Positions 28,202 to 38,004 are shown, counted from the stretch's first letter. The stretch is DNA of 64,000 nt from an uncultured Selenomonadales bacterium (GCA_900315155.1 OMYB01000001.1:1-64000); one strand, 5' to 3'. The notes: generated by a model from the letters alone, not told the origin. A program made the numbers and translations.

Positions 28202-29167
28202 ATGGAAGGGAACATAGTCAAGACGATGATTGTCGGCCATGCCGTCGGCGATGCGCTCGGTGTGCCGGTAGAATTCTATCCCAGGGAAAAATTGCAGGCT
28301 CATCCGGTAAAGGATATGCTGGGGTTCGGTGCGATTGCCATGCCGCAGGGGTCCTGGTCGGATGCGACGAGCCTGGAACTGGCATGTATGGATGCTATGG
28401 CAGATTCTGGCTTCATGGATACCAAGACCATCATGCAGCGGTTCATAGATTGCATGGATAAAGGCGTTTATACCCCGGATGGGGAACCCATCGAGCTCGG
28501 TCACAGCGTCCGTCACGCTCTGAAGAAATTCAGGAACGGCATGCCGCCGCATCTCTGCGGCGGACAGGGCGCGATGGATAACGGCTGTGGCGCGTTGATG
28601 CGCATGGATCCGGTGGTCTTATACCTTTATACGCATCATGGCAATGACCTGGACTGTGAGGATATGGAACTCATACACACCATGTCGGATTTGACCAATG
28701 CCAATCCGATCAGCCGTATCTGCTGTGGCATCTATACGCTGCTTTGCGTAGAACTTCTTCATGGAACCCCGTTAAAGCAGGCGGTTCACATAGCTATCTC
28801 TACGTCGAAGGCTTTTTATGATCTGCTTCCGACCTATGAGTATGGGCGTGAAATGGAAAGGGTTTTCGAGCGAATACAGGATAAAGATGGTTTTCACAGC
28901 CTTTCGGAATCGGATATCAAGAGCTCCGGGTTTGTTTTGGACGTACTGGAAGCCGTATTCTGGGTGCTTCTGCATACATCATCTTATGAAGAAGCCGTGA
29001 TCCGTGCTGTCAATCTTGGAAACAATACCAATGTAGCTGGTGCAGTGACCGGCAGCCTGGCTGCCGTACTCTATGGCAAGGAAAGCATTCCGAACCGCTG
29101 GCTCAAGGATCTGGAGGGCGTAGACGTGCTGCATATTATTTGCGATAAATTTGATGACCAGTTCTGA
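28202..29167 (+). CDS. ADP-ribosylglycohydrolase family protein with degenerate metal site
   Basis: The 321-residue protein has the DraG/ADPRH fold signature: IVGHAVGDALGVPVEF at the start, MDNGCGALMRMDPV in the middle and a helix near the end (NLGNNTNVAGAVTGSLAAV). Active members bind two metal ions through TDDT and GGDTDT-type motifs. Here these are SDAT and GNNTN, so one Asp is Ala and two are Asn. Removal of ADP-ribose is therefore doubtful, and a binding role or altered chemistry is more likely. The start ATG 28202 has a distant AGAGG. Monocistronic, with a terminator after it. Confidence 0.82.
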   Translation: MEGNIVKTMIVGHAVGDALGVPVEFYPREKLQAHPVKDMLGFGAIAMPQGSWSDATSLELACMDAMADSGFMDTKTIMQRFIDCMDKGVYTPDGEPIELGHSVRHALKKFRNGMPPHLCGGQGAMDNGCGALMRMDPVVLYLYTHHGNDLDCEDMELIHTMSDLTNANPISRICCGIYTLLCVELLHGTPLKQAVHIAISTSKAFYDLLPTYEYGREMERVFERIQDKDGFHSLSESDIKSSGFVLDVLEAVFWVLLHTSSYEEAVIRAVNLGNNTNVAGAVTGSLAAVLYGKESIPNRWLKDLEGVDVLHIICDKFDDQF

Positions 29168-29214
29168 TGGCAGGAAAGTATGCCTACACATTTTCCTTTC
29201 CGGGAAAATGATTC

Positions 29215-29242
29215 AAGGAGACCGGTATCAGCCTCCTTTTTG
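29215..29242 (+). terminator. Intrinsic terminator
   Basis: AAGGAG pairs with CTCCTT around a 12-nt loop, with a T-run, 48 nt after the ADP-ribosylglycohydrolase gene. Confidence 0.7.
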
Positions 29243-29259
29243 TTCAGAAATTTTACTGT

Positions 29260-29277
29260 GGATAATTCCAATTATCC
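29260..29277. promoter_or_regulatory. Perfect 18-bp palindrome upstream of the recombinase gene
   Basis: GGATAATT-CC-AATTATCC lies 25 nt before a TATACT (29302-29307) in the 233-nt gap. It could be a regulator operator or a recombinase binding site. No other feature was seen in this gap apart from the terminator. Confidence 0.45.
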
Positions 29278-29400
29278 GTAGTTAACAACAGGAAAGTGTG
29301 GTATACTATGATTACAGGCAGATTTTGACCTGCATAAATATCGTAACGAATTGCTTGATTGTTTCAACCACATTTTTAGGCAGTCCATTTGGAGGTTTTT

Positions 29401-30396
29401 ATGTCTGATAACCAACTCATCCGCAGCGACACGCAACAGAATCTCTCCAGCTTGTCGCTCGATACCTCGGCATTGACGCCGGACTATTACGTCATGCATT
29501 ATCTGGAATTCCTGCCACGCTATATCAGCCATGGCCACCCGACGGCGGATACGCTGAATTCCTACCGCAAGAATATCGATGCATTCATCCGCTGGTGCAT
29601 CAACAAGCAGCGGCACCCGATGTCCATGCAGGATTATCAGATCCGCATCTACCGTGAAGAACTCGTTCAGGCCGGTTACAAGCCCTCGACGATTGGGCTG
29701 CATATCTCCGCGGTCCGGTCTTTCTATATGGTCGCCGAGAAGCTGCACCTCATCCAGGAGAATCCCTGCGCCGATATCCATACCGAGGCGCCGTTTTCCT
29801 ATGATAACCAGTTCGATTTCTTTACGCCGCAGGAAGAAGCCGAAATCATCGAGGCCTTCGAGCAGACGGAGAATCCCGTTGCCCGCACGCGTGATCTCGC
29901 GATGCTCTATCTCATGTGCGTCGAGGGCCTCCGTAAGGTCGAGGTCCATCGCATGAACGATGAGGACATCAACCTCGAGACCGGCATCATCGTCATCCAT
30001 GGTAAAGGCCACAACGGCGTTATCTACCCATCCCCGGACACGATGGAGCGCATCAAAGACTACCTGAAGGTTCGTGGCATCCCCGTCAAAGACGGCCTCA
30101 TGACGCCAACCTTCATATCCCTATCGAATCAATCGAAAGGCAAGCGGGTCTCCCGCCGCGGTATCGAATCCATCATGAACCGCGTGCTCACGATTTCCGG
30201 ACACAAAAAGAAAGGTGCCTGCTGCCATGTCTTCCGGCACAGCTGCGGCACGAATCTCTACGCGGCAACGAAGGACCTCCGCGTCGTCCAGGAGACGCTC
30301 CGCCAGCGCGACCCAAAGGTCACAGCCCGCTACGCCCACGTTCAGCAGCGCATGGACAAGCGGTACACGTCCTCTATCGTCCCCAAGAAGGACTGA
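29401..30396 (+). CDS. Tyrosine recombinase / XerC-like integrase
   Basis: The 331-residue protein has an N-terminal SAM-like core-binding domain (TLNSYRKNIDAFIRWCINK) and a C-terminal catalytic domain. Catalytic residues seen are Arg in EGLRKVE, Lys in GKGHNG, the HxxR of HVFRHS and the nucleophile Tyr in ARYAHV. The usual second His/Trp (LGH) is replaced (LRQ), so activity may be altered. It is not next to an att-like repeat or phage genes, and the remnant region is 9 kb away. It may be a chromosomal Xer-type enzyme or an orphan integrase. TTGGAGG precedes ATG 29401. Confidence 0.88.
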   Translation: MSDNQLIRSDTQQNLSSLSLDTSALTPDYYVMHYLEFLPRYISHGHPTADTLNSYRKNIDAFIRWCINKQRHPMSMQDYQIRIYREELVQAGYKPSTIGLHISAVRSFYMVAEKLHLIQENPCADIHTEAPFSYDNQFDFFTPQEEAEIIEAFEQTENPVARTRDLAMLYLMCVEGLRKVEVHRMNDEDINLETGIIVIHGKGHNGVIYPSPDTMERIKDYLKVRGIPVKDGLMTPTFISLSNQSKGKRVSRRGIESIMNRVLTISGHKKKGACCHVFRHSCGTNLYAATKDLRVVQETLRQRDPKVTARYAHVQQRMDKRYTSSIVPKKD

Positions 30397-30420
30397 AAAT
30401 TTTATATCCGATATACCAAA

Positions 30421-30464
30421 GAGGCCCGCAGGCCTGGATTTCTCCAGATCTGCGGGCCTCTTTG
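30421..30464. terminator. Bidirectional terminator between recombinase gene and pckA
   Basis: GAGGCCCGCAG (30421-30431) pairs with CTGCGGGCCTC (30450-30460), with TTTG on the right and AAA on the left. It serves two convergent genes. Confidence 0.85.
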
Positions 30465-30488
30465 TATATATGGCTTAATCGATTGAGA

Positions 30489-32096
30489 TTAAAGCTGCGG
30501 GCCGGCTGCAACCAGTGCTTTGCCGTGCTCGTTGCTTTCGAACTTCTTGAAGTTGTCGATGAACATGCCAGCGAGCTTCTTAGCCTGCTTGTCCCAATCG
30601 GACGGATCCTTGTAGGTATCCTTCGGATCGAGAATGCCCGTGTCGACGCCTTCGAGCTTCGTCGGAACCGTGAAGTTGAAGTACGGGATCGTCTTCGTCG
30701 GAGCCTTCTTGATGGCGCCGTCAAGGATAGCATCGATGATGCCGCGCGTATCCTTGATGGAGATGCGCTTGCCCGTGCCGTTCCAGCCCGTGTTCACGAG
30801 GTAAGCCTGGGAACCATTGGCCTTCATCTTCTTCGTGAGCTCCATCGCGTACTTCGTCGGATGCAGCTCGAGGAATGCCTGACCGAAGCAAGCGGAGAAC
30901 GTCGGAATCGGCTCCGTGATGCCGCGCTCCGTGCCCGGGATCTTAGCCGTGAAGCCAGAGAGGAAGTAGTACTCCGTCTGCTCCGGCGTCAGGATGGAAA
31001 CCGGCGGCATAACGCCGAATGCATCTGCAGAGAGGAAGATAACGCTCTTAGCCGCCGGGCCATGGGAAACCGGCTTAACGATGCCCTTGATGTGATAGAT
31101 CGGGTAGGATACACGCGTATTCTGCGTACGGCTTGCATCCGTGAAGTCGATCTTGCCGTTCTCGTCGCAGATGACGTTCTCGAGCAGAGCGTCACGTTTG
31201 ATTGCGCCGTAGATGTCCGGCTCAGAATCCTTATCGAGGTCGATGACCTTTGCATAGCAGCCGCCCTCGAGGTTGAAGATGCCGTTGTCATCCCAGCCGT
31301 GCTCATCATCGCCGATAAGGAGGCGTTTCGGATCCGTGGACAGCGTCGTCTTACCCGTGCCGGACAGGCCGAAGAAGATAGCCGTGTTCTCGCCGTTCTT
31401 ATCCGTGTTTGCGGAGCAATGCATGGAAGCGATGCCCTTCAGCGGGAGGAAGTAGTTCATCATGGAGAACATACCCTTCTTCATCTCGCCGCCGTACCAC
31501 GTGTTGATGATGACCTGCTGCTTCTCCGTAACGTTGAAGAGGACAGCCGTGTCGGAACGGAAACCGAGTTCCTTGTAGTTGTCGATAACACCCTTGGAAG
31601 CGTTGAAGACAACGAAATCCGGCTTGAAGTTCTCGAGCTCTTCTTTGGACGGACGGATGAACATGTTCGTCACGAAATGAGCCTGCCAAGCAACCTCAAC
31701 GATGAAGCGGACTGCCATGCGCGTATCTTCGTTTGCGCCGCAGAAGCCATCGACGACATACAGCTTATCCTTGTTGGAGAGCTCTTTCTTTGCCGTCTCT
31801 TTAGCAGCTTCCCACATCTCTTTCGTAGCCGGATGGTTATCGTTCGGATACTCCTCGGAGTTCCACCAGATCGTGTCGTGGGACGTTTCATCATCAACGA
31901 TGTACTTATCCTTCGGGGAACGACCCGTGAACTTACCAGTCTGCACGTCAACAGCGCCGAGCTCGGAGACCTGGCCGACTTCATAGCCCGTCAGGCCTGG
32001 TTTCGTCTCTTCCTCGAACAGCGTCTCATAGGACGGGTTGTGAAGAATTTCCTTGACACCAGTGATGCCATACTGACTCAAATCGATGTTTGCCAT
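30489..32096 (-). CDS. pckA: Phosphoenolpyruvate carboxykinase (ATP)
   Basis: The 535-residue enzyme interconverts oxaloacetate and phosphoenolpyruvate with ATP. In succinate- or propionate-forming Negativicutes it may run in the carboxylating direction. Present are [13 protein letters not shown] near residue 78, the P-loop [11 protein letters not shown], the metal site LIGDDEHGW and the adenine-binding region near TRVSYPI. ATG 32096 has AGAGG at suitable distance; a further in-frame start 21 nt upstream is less likely. It has its own promoter and an untranslated leader of about 85 nt. Confidence 0.98.
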   Translation of the reverse strand: MANIDLSQYGITGVKEILHNPSYETLFEEETKPGLTGYEVGQVSELGAVDVQTGKFTGRSPKDKYIVDDETSHDTIWWNSEEYPNDNHPATKEMWEAAKETAKKELSNKDKLYVVDGFCGANEDTRMAVRFIVEVAWQAHFVTNMFIRPSKEELENFKPDFVVFNASKGVIDNYKELGFRSDTAVLFNVTEKQQVIINTWYGGEMKKGMFSMMNYFLPLKGIASMHCSANTDKNGENTAIFFGLSGTGKTTLSTDPKRLLIGDDEHGWDDNGIFNLEGGCYAKVIDLDKDSEPDIYGAIKRDALLENVICDENGKIDFTDASRTQNTRVSYPIYHIKGIVKPVSHGPAAKSVIFLSADAFGVMPPVSILTPEQTEYYFLSGFTAKIPGTERGITEPIPTFSACFGQAFLELHPTKYAMELTKKMKANGSQAYLVNTGWNGTGKRISIKDTRGIIDAILDGAIKKAPTKTIPYFNFTVPTKLEGVDTGILDPKDTYKDPSDWDKQAKKLAGMFIDNFKKFESNEHGKALVAAGPQL

Positions 32097-32188
32097 TGTA
32101 CTTTCAACCTCTTTCATTGAAAATCAATTACTTTTTGCAAGCCTCCGGAAAGCCTCTTGGAAGCGTTTCCTTAGTTCTTACAAGTATT

Positions 32189-32217
32189 ATAATAGCTTAT
32201 TCATCCATAAATGTCAA
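32189..32217 (-). promoter_or_regulatory. pckA promoter
   Basis: On the minus strand TTGACA (32217-32212) and TATTAT (32194-32189) are separated by 17 nt. The leader contains a GGAA-ACGC-TTCC hairpin/palindrome of unknown use. Confidence 0.7.
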
Positions 32218-32245
32218 TAATCGGGAAGGTGATTTTTGTAACTTA

Positions 32246-33736
32246 TTATTTATTCGCGATAAAGGCCATTACTGCGTCCCGCATCGTATTTTTCTCACAG
32301 GTTTTCTGATGGATGACCGGCTTTGTTTTGAGGGATGCGAGACCTGCCGGGATCGGGTTATCGTTGCGGGCTGCGAGTTCGTCGAGGAGATCGAATTCGT
32401 CCTTGCCTTCCGTGGCTGCGCCGATGGCTTCCAGGACGCTGCCGTTGAATTTGTACGGGCTGGCCGTGGAGACGACGACCATGTGGTGCCCGTCTCCCGT
32501 CTGTTCCTGATAGCGTCGCGCCACCGTATAGGCAACGGCCGTATGCGTATCGCAGACGTAGTGGTTTTTTTCGTAAACGTCTTTTATCGTGGCCTTGGTA
32601 GCGGCATCGTCAGCCCAGTCGCCCCAGAAGACTTCCTGAATCTTTGTGAGCAGATCCTGGCCGATGTCGTAGCGCCCCGTCGATGCGAGCTGCTGCATCC
32701 AGCCCGCGACCGTTGCCGTGTCACCGGTCATATGGTAAAGCAGGCGCTCGAGGTTCGAGGAAATGAGGATATCCATCGAAGGCGTGATCGTCTTGAAGAA
32801 GTCGCGGTTGCGGTCGTAGACGCCCGTGCGCAGGAAATCCGTGAGGACGTTGTTGGCGTTCGAGGCGCAGACGAGCTTATGCACCGGCAGGCCCATCTCT
32901 TTGGCATAGAACCCCGCGAGGATATCGCCGAAATTGCCCGTCGGAACGGTGAAGTTGATTTCTTCCCCGGCCTTTATCGTGCCATCGGCGACGAGGTCGA
33001 CATAGGCACTGATGTAGTAGACGATCTGCGGAACGAGACGGCCCCAGTTGATGGAGTTCGCGGAGGACAGGCGGACCTCCCCTTCTTTGAGCTTCTTATT
33101 GAAAGCTTCATCGCTGAAGATTTCTTTCACGCCGCTCTGGGCATCATCGAAGTTGCCGCGCACGGCCGTGACGTTGACGTTCGCGCCTTCCTGCGTGCAC
33201 ATCTGCAGGCGCTGAATGCGGCTGACACCGCCGTCCGGGTAAAATACCATAATCTTGATCTGCGGCACATCGCGGAAACCCTCGAGCGCGGCTTTGCCCG
33301 TATCGCCGGACGTCGCGACGAGGATGAGCACCGTGTCCGTTACGCCCGTCTTCCGGAGAGCCGTGCTCATAAGCTGAGGCAGGAGCTGCAGGGCCATATC
33401 CTTGAACGCACTCGTCGGGCCGTGCCAAAGCTCGAGCACAGACGCATCCGTGAGGTGCACGACCGGCGCGCGTTTCCCGCAGTCGAACTTGCCGCCGCCA
33501 TAGGCACGCGTGACGCAGCCTTTGAGCTCATCCGCCGTATAGTCCGTGAGGTAGAGACCAAGGACTTTTGCTGCGCGCTCTTCATAGGAAAGCGGTGCCA
33601 GCGATGCGAGGAAGTCCGCATCGATTTTCGGCAGCTGCTCCGGTACGAAAAGGCCGCCATCCGGCGCCAGGCCTTTCAGGATTGCCTCGGCAGAATCCAG
33701 GCGGCCCGCATCGCCGCGCGTGCTGAAATATTTCAT
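32246..33736 (-). CDS. thrC: Threonine synthase
   Basis: The 496-residue PLP enzyme makes threonine from O-phosphohomoserine. The N-terminal domain starts MKYFSTRGD and has GLAPDGGLFVPE. The PLP lysine lies in GPTSAFKDMALQLLP, and the phosphate-binding ATSGDTGKAA follows. The length and the VPTGNFGDILAGF region fit the long (type 2, yeast/E. coli-like) threonine synthases. ATG 33736 follows a GGAGAGGAG site. No other threonine pathway gene is in the window. Confidence 0.97.
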   Translation of the reverse strand: MKYFSTRGDAGRLDSAEAILKGLAPDGGLFVPEQLPKIDADFLASLAPLSYEERAAKVLGLYLTDYTADELKGCVTRAYGGGKFDCGKRAPVVHLTDASVLELWHGPTSAFKDMALQLLPQLMSTALRKTGVTDTVLILVATSGDTGKAALEGFRDVPQIKIMVFYPDGGVSRIQRLQMCTQEGANVNVTAVRGNFDDAQSGVKEIFSDEAFNKKLKEGEVRLSSANSINWGRLVPQIVYYISAYVDLVADGTIKAGEEINFTVPTGNFGDILAGFYAKEMGLPVHKLVCASNANNVLTDFLRTGVYDRNRDFFKTITPSMDILISSNLERLLYHMTGDTATVAGWMQQLASTGRYDIGQDLLTKIQEVFWGDWADDAATKATIKDVYEKNHYVCDTHTAVAYTVARRYQEQTGDGHHMVVVSTASPYKFNGSVLEAIGAATEGKDEFDLLDELAARNDNPIPAGLASLKTKPVIHQKTCEKNTMRDAVMAFIANK

Positions 33737-33915
33737 GAAATAGCTCCTCTCCTCACGCAAACTGCGTCAGATATGTTACAATAAGAAATGTTCGAACTGC
33801 GATATAAACACATAAGAAGGTATATCACAGATAGTTTAAGTATATAGTTACAAGTGTTTTCTGTCAATATACCAAATTTTACAAACTGGTAAAAATATTT
33901 GTGAGGTGCAGTAAA

Positions 33916-35808
33916 TTGTTGAAAATCGCCATGGCACAGATGGAGGTCATCCCGGGCCATCCGGACCAAAATACCGCCACAATCCTGCGCATGATCCAGC
34001 AGGCCAAAGACCAGCACGCCGACATCGTCATTTTCCCCGAAATGGCCGTTCCGGGCTATCTCCTCGGGGATACATGGGAACAGCCTTCCTTTATCCGCGA
34101 CTGCGAGAGCTATGGCCGCGACATCATCGCAGCGGCACAAGGCATCGTCGTCATGTTCGGCAATATCGCCGCAGACTGGGAGAAAAAGAATAACGATGGC
34201 CGCGTGCGCAAATATAATGCGTTCTTTACGGCGCAGGATGGTGAGCTCGTCCAGCCGGACGGCATGCCGTATCCGTTCATCATCAAGACGCTCATGCCGA
34301 ATTACCGTGAGTTCGATGATACGCGGCATTTCTTCAGCCTGCAGAAGCTCGCGCGCGAGCTCGGCACGACGCCTGCCTCCCTGCTCTCCCCGCTCACGCT
34401 CCACATCGGCAGCGAATATTACAGCGTCGGCTGCCTGCTCTGCGAGGACGGCTGGAGCGATGACTATGAGCTTTCCCCGCTCGACGTGCTCAGCGACAAC
34501 GACCGCGTAGACTTCTATGTCAATATCTCCGCTTCGCCGTATACGCTCGGCAAGAACAACAAGCGCAATCGCGTCTTCGGTGCGCAGGCAGCGGAAAAGC
34601 AGGCGCCGCTTTTCTATGTGAACTGCATCGGCCTGCAGAACAACGGCAAGACCGTCTATACCTTTGACGGCTCGAGCACGGCCTATAACGCGCAGGGCCG
34701 TATCGTCTACACGGCGCCTTCCTACGAGGAGAATCTCGAGCTTGTCGAGCTCGATGCCATGGATGACATGCCGGATGCTTCGCCAATAGCCGAACCGGAA
34801 ATCGCACATATCTACCATATGCTGCACTATGGCATCCACCGTTTCCTCGAGAACATCCATATGAAGAAGGTCGTCATCGGAATTTCCGGTGGTATCGACT
34901 CGGCCGTGGCCGCCGCGCTCTATAACGACGTGCTCGGCCCGGAAAACCTCCTGCTCGTCAACATGCCGAGCGTGTTCAACTCCGAGACGACGAAGGGACT
35001 CTCACAGCAGCTCGCGGAAAATCTCGGCTGCAATTATATGATCGTGCCGATCCAGCATTCCGTCGACCACACCATCGAGCAGCTGGAGTCGACGCCGGTA
35101 ACGCTCCTGCGCGATGGCAAAGAGCAGCATCTCCAGGTCAGCTCGTTCATCGCCGAGAACATCCAGGCGCGCGACCGCAGTGCCCGCGTGCTCGCCGGTG
35201 CGGCGGCTGCGTTTGGCGGCGGCTTTACCTGCAACGCAAACAAGGCGGAGACGACCGTCGGCTACTCCACGCTCTACGGCGACCAGTCCGGTTTTCTTGC
35301 TGCGCTCGCGGATCTCTGGAAACATCAGGTCTACGAGCTCGCGCACTACCTCAACGACGTCGTCTATGGCCGCGAGGTCGTGCCGCAGGGCATCATCGAC
35401 ATCGTGCCGTCCGCCGAGCTCTCCTCCGCGCAGAACGTCGACGAGGGCAAGGGCGACCCCATCAAGTACCCATATCACGATTACCTCTTCCGCTCGTTCA
35501 TCGAGCGCTGGCAGAAAGCCACGCCGGAGGACGTGCTCACGTGGTATACCGAGGGCACGGTCGAGGAAAATCTCGGCTGCGAGCCGGGTCTCGTTGCGAA
35601 ATACTTCCCGACGCCGGCGGATTTCATCGCCGACCTCGAGCGCTGGTGGAACCTCTTCTGCGGCATGGCCATCGCGAAACGCATCCAGGCTCCCCCCATT
35701 CTCGCCGTCAGCCGCCGTGCCTACGGCTTTGACCATCGCGAGGCGCAGAACGGCCCGTACTACACGCGCCGATACCGCGAACTCAAAGAACAGCTCCTCA
35801 GCAAGTAA
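33916..35808 (+). CDS. nadE: Glutamine-dependent NAD+ synthetase
   Basis: The 630-residue two-domain enzyme performs the last step of NAD synthesis. Residues 1 to about 275 are a nitrilase-type glutaminase with Glu in VIFPEMAVPGY and Cys in VGCLLCEDGWSDDYE. Residues 310-630 form the NAD synthase with the ATP-pyrophosphatase loop GISGGIDSAVAAAL. TTG 33916 is the likely start: AGGTG ends seven bases before it, and the protein then begins LLKIAMAQME as in the family. Terminator hairpins follow. Confidence 0.96.
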   Translation: MLKIAMAQMEVIPGHPDQNTATILRMIQQAKDQHADIVIFPEMAVPGYLLGDTWEQPSFIRDCESYGRDIIAAAQGIVVMFGNIAADWEKKNNDGRVRKYNAFFTAQDGELVQPDGMPYPFIIKTLMPNYREFDDTRHFFSLQKLARELGTTPASLLSPLTLHIGSEYYSVGCLLCEDGWSDDYELSPLDVLSDNDRVDFYVNISASPYTLGKNNKRNRVFGAQAAEKQAPLFYVNCIGLQNNGKTVYTFDGSSTAYNAQGRIVYTAPSYEENLELVELDAMDDMPDASPIAEPEIAHIYHMLHYGIHRFLENIHMKKVVIGISGGIDSAVAAALYNDVLGPENLLLVNMPSVFNSETTKGLSQQLAENLGCNYMIVPIQHSVDHTIEQLESTPVTLLRDGKEQHLQVSSFIAENIQARDRSARVLAGAAAAFGGGFTCNANKAETTVGYSTLYGDQSGFLAALADLWKHQVYELAHYLNDVVYGREVVPQGIIDIVPSAELSSAQNVDEGKGDPIKYPYHDYLFRSFIERWQKATPEDVLTWYTEGTVEENLGCEPGLVAKYFPTPADFIADLERWWNLFCGMAIAKRIQAPPILAVSRRAYGFDHREAQNGPYYTRRYRELKEQLLSK

Positions 35809-35818
35809 AAATAGATCG

Positions 35819-35913
35819 AAAAAGCCCGTACCGTCATGATGACTGGTACGGGCTTTTCTGATACCCAAAAACCGCCGCCCGCGATTTGATGGCTCTGCGG
35901 GTGGCGGTTTTTT
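35819..35913. terminator. Two terminators between nadE and the glutamine synthetase gene
   Basis: The first (35819-35859) pairs AGCCCGTACC with GGTACGGGCT. The second (35866-35913) pairs ACCGCCGCCCGC with GCGGGTGGCGGT and has T-runs in both directions, so it also ends the convergent minus-strand gene. Confidence 0.9.
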
Positions 35914-35948
35914 GGTGGTTGGTTATTTCAAGACACTAGGTCCAGAAA

Positions 35949-37838
35949 TCAAATCATGTTTTTCGCGTACGTATCGTACAGAGCTTTGAGCTCCTCGACT
36001 TTGTCGTACATCTCGACCTGCAGGCCGGATGCCGTTGCGTAGTCGCCCTCGTTGAGTGCGTTCGTCAGCAGCGTGAAGAGGCTCTTCTCGTCGATGCTGT
36101 CTTTCGCGAGGTAGGAACGCAGATTGTTGATCTTGTTCCAGTTGTAGCTATCCTGATCCGTGACGTACTCTGACTCAATCGGCTTTGCAGCGCGGACGAT
36201 TTCGCGGTTGTTCGGGATGATACGGGAGATGAGCTCCGTCTTCCAGCGCAGGAGTGCGCCTTCCTCGAACGAGGCGATCAGACGCTCCGTCAGAGCACCG
36301 CCGGCCGTGATGACCGCACGTTTCTCCGGGAAGTCCTTGAAGCCCTGCATGTTCTCCCAGACCGTAGCAGGAGGAGCACCGAACAGGCGATTGCGCTCGT
36401 CGTCCGTGTAGTCCTCGAAAACGTTCTTCTCGGAGCGATACTCACGATCCTGTTCCAGATAGAAGCCCTTTTCGCCAGCCTTCTTGGAGAGCTCAGCGAG
36501 GTTCTCGTCCGTCGTATGCGATGCAGCGGCCTTGATACCATCGAGAGCAGCGCTGTAGGCAGCGGCGAGGACGAGGTACGTGTTGGAGTACGGGTTGCAG
36601 GCACGGAGCTCGAAACGCGTAGCAAACGGGTTATCGAGATCGCGGATGAGGCCGGCGAGGATCGTACGGTTACGGGACGGGACCTCCGGGTTGTGGCCGA
36701 GGGACGTCACGACGCAAATCGGAGCCTCAAAACCAGGCTTCAGACGATTCAGGGAGTCGTTCGTAGCGGAGACGAACGGGTTGATGACCTCGTAGTTCTT
36801 CAGCAGACCCATGATTGCGCCGTAGCCGATGCTGTTCATGAAGTCCTTCTTCGGATTGTCCGCAGCAAAGAGGTTGTGCATCTTGCCGTCTTTCGTCGTG
36901 CAGGCCATGCCGATATGCGTATGCTCGCCGTTGCCAGCAACACCGATCATCGGCTTTGCCTGGAAGCTGACCTCAAGGCCGTTTGCGCGGAACACCTCAC
37001 GGACGATCGAGCGGACGAAAATCTCGTTATCCGAGGACTGTACGGCATCTGCGAAGCGCCAGTCGATCTCAAGCTGCTCACAGACGTGCGTGACATCGCC
37101 CTGCTTGTTGATGGCCGACTTGATGCCGCCGACCTCTTTGTGGCCCATCTCGACTTTCAGGCCATATTTATCGAGCGTAACGAGGCACTCCTCCATAGCC
37201 GTGCGGACAGCGCCATGGAGACGCTCCCAATACTGCTCCTGGAGGACCTGGCTTGCGCTCATTTCCTCGATGCCGGCTTCCTCACTCGGCGTCTTGACCC
37301 AGAACTCGAGCTCCGTAGCGGACGTAAAGGAAATATCCGTAACGTCCTCGCCCTTGACGCTCTCGAGGCCGGAGACCGTACCCTGTTTTTTGAAGATGTC
37401 GAGCAGGCTCTTCTTGACGTAATCGAGCGTGTCCGTCAGGATGGCGCGGGAGTCAACGTGCTTGCCTTCATGGATCAGGAAGGACGGGATACGCAGCGTG
37501 CCGATTGGCTTCTCCGTCTCGCTGTCGAAGCTGTCGAAGTTGTAATCGACGTACCAGTTGACCGACGGATCGACCGGCATATCCACCTTCGCGTTGTTCA
37601 GCGTAGCGATGCCCGGAAGAACAACGGAAGAACCATCCGTCTGAACTGCCGTGCCGGCATAGAACTCATCGATGTCCTTCAGGAAGATGCGGACAGGGAT
37701 TTTCTCATCCGTATCGTTACCAGCGAGATCGACGCCGACGAGCGAGACGAACTTGATTTCCGGATGATCCTTCAGAGCCTTGAGGATATCCTCTTTCTTG
37801 GAATTCGCAGGAATCACATACAGTAAATCTTCCTTCAT
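35949..37838 (-). CDS. Glutamine synthetase, long form
   Basis: The 629-residue protein contains the glutamine synthetase catalytic domain: metal/glutamate motifs ATELEFW, GNGEHTHIGM, an arginine motif PSRNRT and FELRACNPYSNTYLVLAAA. It is longer than GlnA type I (about 450) and shorter than typical type III (about 700), with extra N- and C-terminal sections. It presumably forms glutamine from glutamate and ammonia. ATG 37838 follows AAGGTGG. A promoter and a leader ending in a terminator-like stem lie upstream, suggesting attenuation control. Confidence 0.9.
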   Translation of the reverse strand: MKEDLLYVIPANSKKEDILKALKDHPEIKFVSLVGVDLAGNDTDEKIPVRIFLKDIDEFYAGTAVQTDGSSVVLPGIATLNNAKVDMPVDPSVNWYVDYNFDSFDSETEKPIGTLRIPSFLIHEGKHVDSRAILTDTLDYVKKSLLDIFKKQGTVSGLESVKGEDVTDISFTSATELEFWVKTPSEEAGIEEMSASQVLQEQYWERLHGAVRTAMEECLVTLDKYGLKVEMGHKEVGGIKSAINKQGDVTHVCEQLEIDWRFADAVQSSDNEIFVRSIVREVFRANGLEVSFQAKPMIGVAGNGEHTHIGMACTTKDGKMHNLFAADNPKKDFMNSIGYGAIMGLLKNYEVINPFVSATNDSLNRLKPGFEAPICVVTSLGHNPEVPSRNRTILAGLIRDLDNPFATRFELRACNPYSNTYLVLAAAYSAALDGIKAAASHTTDENLAELSKKAGEKGFYLEQDREYRSEKNVFEDYTDDERNRLFGAPPATVWENMQGFKDFPEKRAVITAGGALTERLIASFEEGALLRWKTELISRIIPNNREIVRAAKPIESEYVTDQDSYNWNKINNLRSYLAKDSIDEKSLFTLLTNALNEGDYATASGLQVEMYDKVEELKALYDTYAKNMI

Positions 37839-37861
37839 AATACAACCACCTTTTAAATAAT

Positions 37862-37938
37862 AAAAAAAGAAGCTCCACGAGAACAAATCCTCCAACCATG
37901 CCATGCACGTGGAAGGAATCGCATCTCGTAAGGGCTTC
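37862..37938 (-). ncRNA. Structured leader / putative attenuator before glutamine synthetase
   Basis: In the minus-strand RNA, GAAGC-ACGAG near 37938-37925 pairs with CTCGT-GCTTC near 37884-37869, enclosing an inner stem (CCTTCC with GGAGG-type pairing) of about 30 nt, and seven U follow at once. The whole element lies between the promoter and the gene, so it could be a metabolite-responsive or protein-bound terminator. It does not match a riboswitch class I can name. Confidence 0.5.
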
Positions 37939-37975
37939 ATTGCCTACAACTGTTTGTATTCGTTTGACAGTGTTT

Positions 37976-38004
37976 ATGATAGCATAGTCCAACATGCTTG
38001 TAAA
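37976..38004 (-). promoter_or_regulatory. Glutamine synthetase promoter
   Basis: On the minus strand TTTACA (38004-37999), 17 nt and TATCAT (37981-37976) give a start near 37969, just before the structured leader. Confidence 0.6.

Noticed and set aside
29260..29277. dif site for chromosome dimer resolution
   Set aside because: The palindrome lacks the two 11-bp Xer arms with a 6-bp centre.
30462..32120. 552-codon plus-strand open frame opposite pckA
   Set aside because: Antisense shadow produced by G+C-rich codon use; no family resemblance and no ribosome-binding site.
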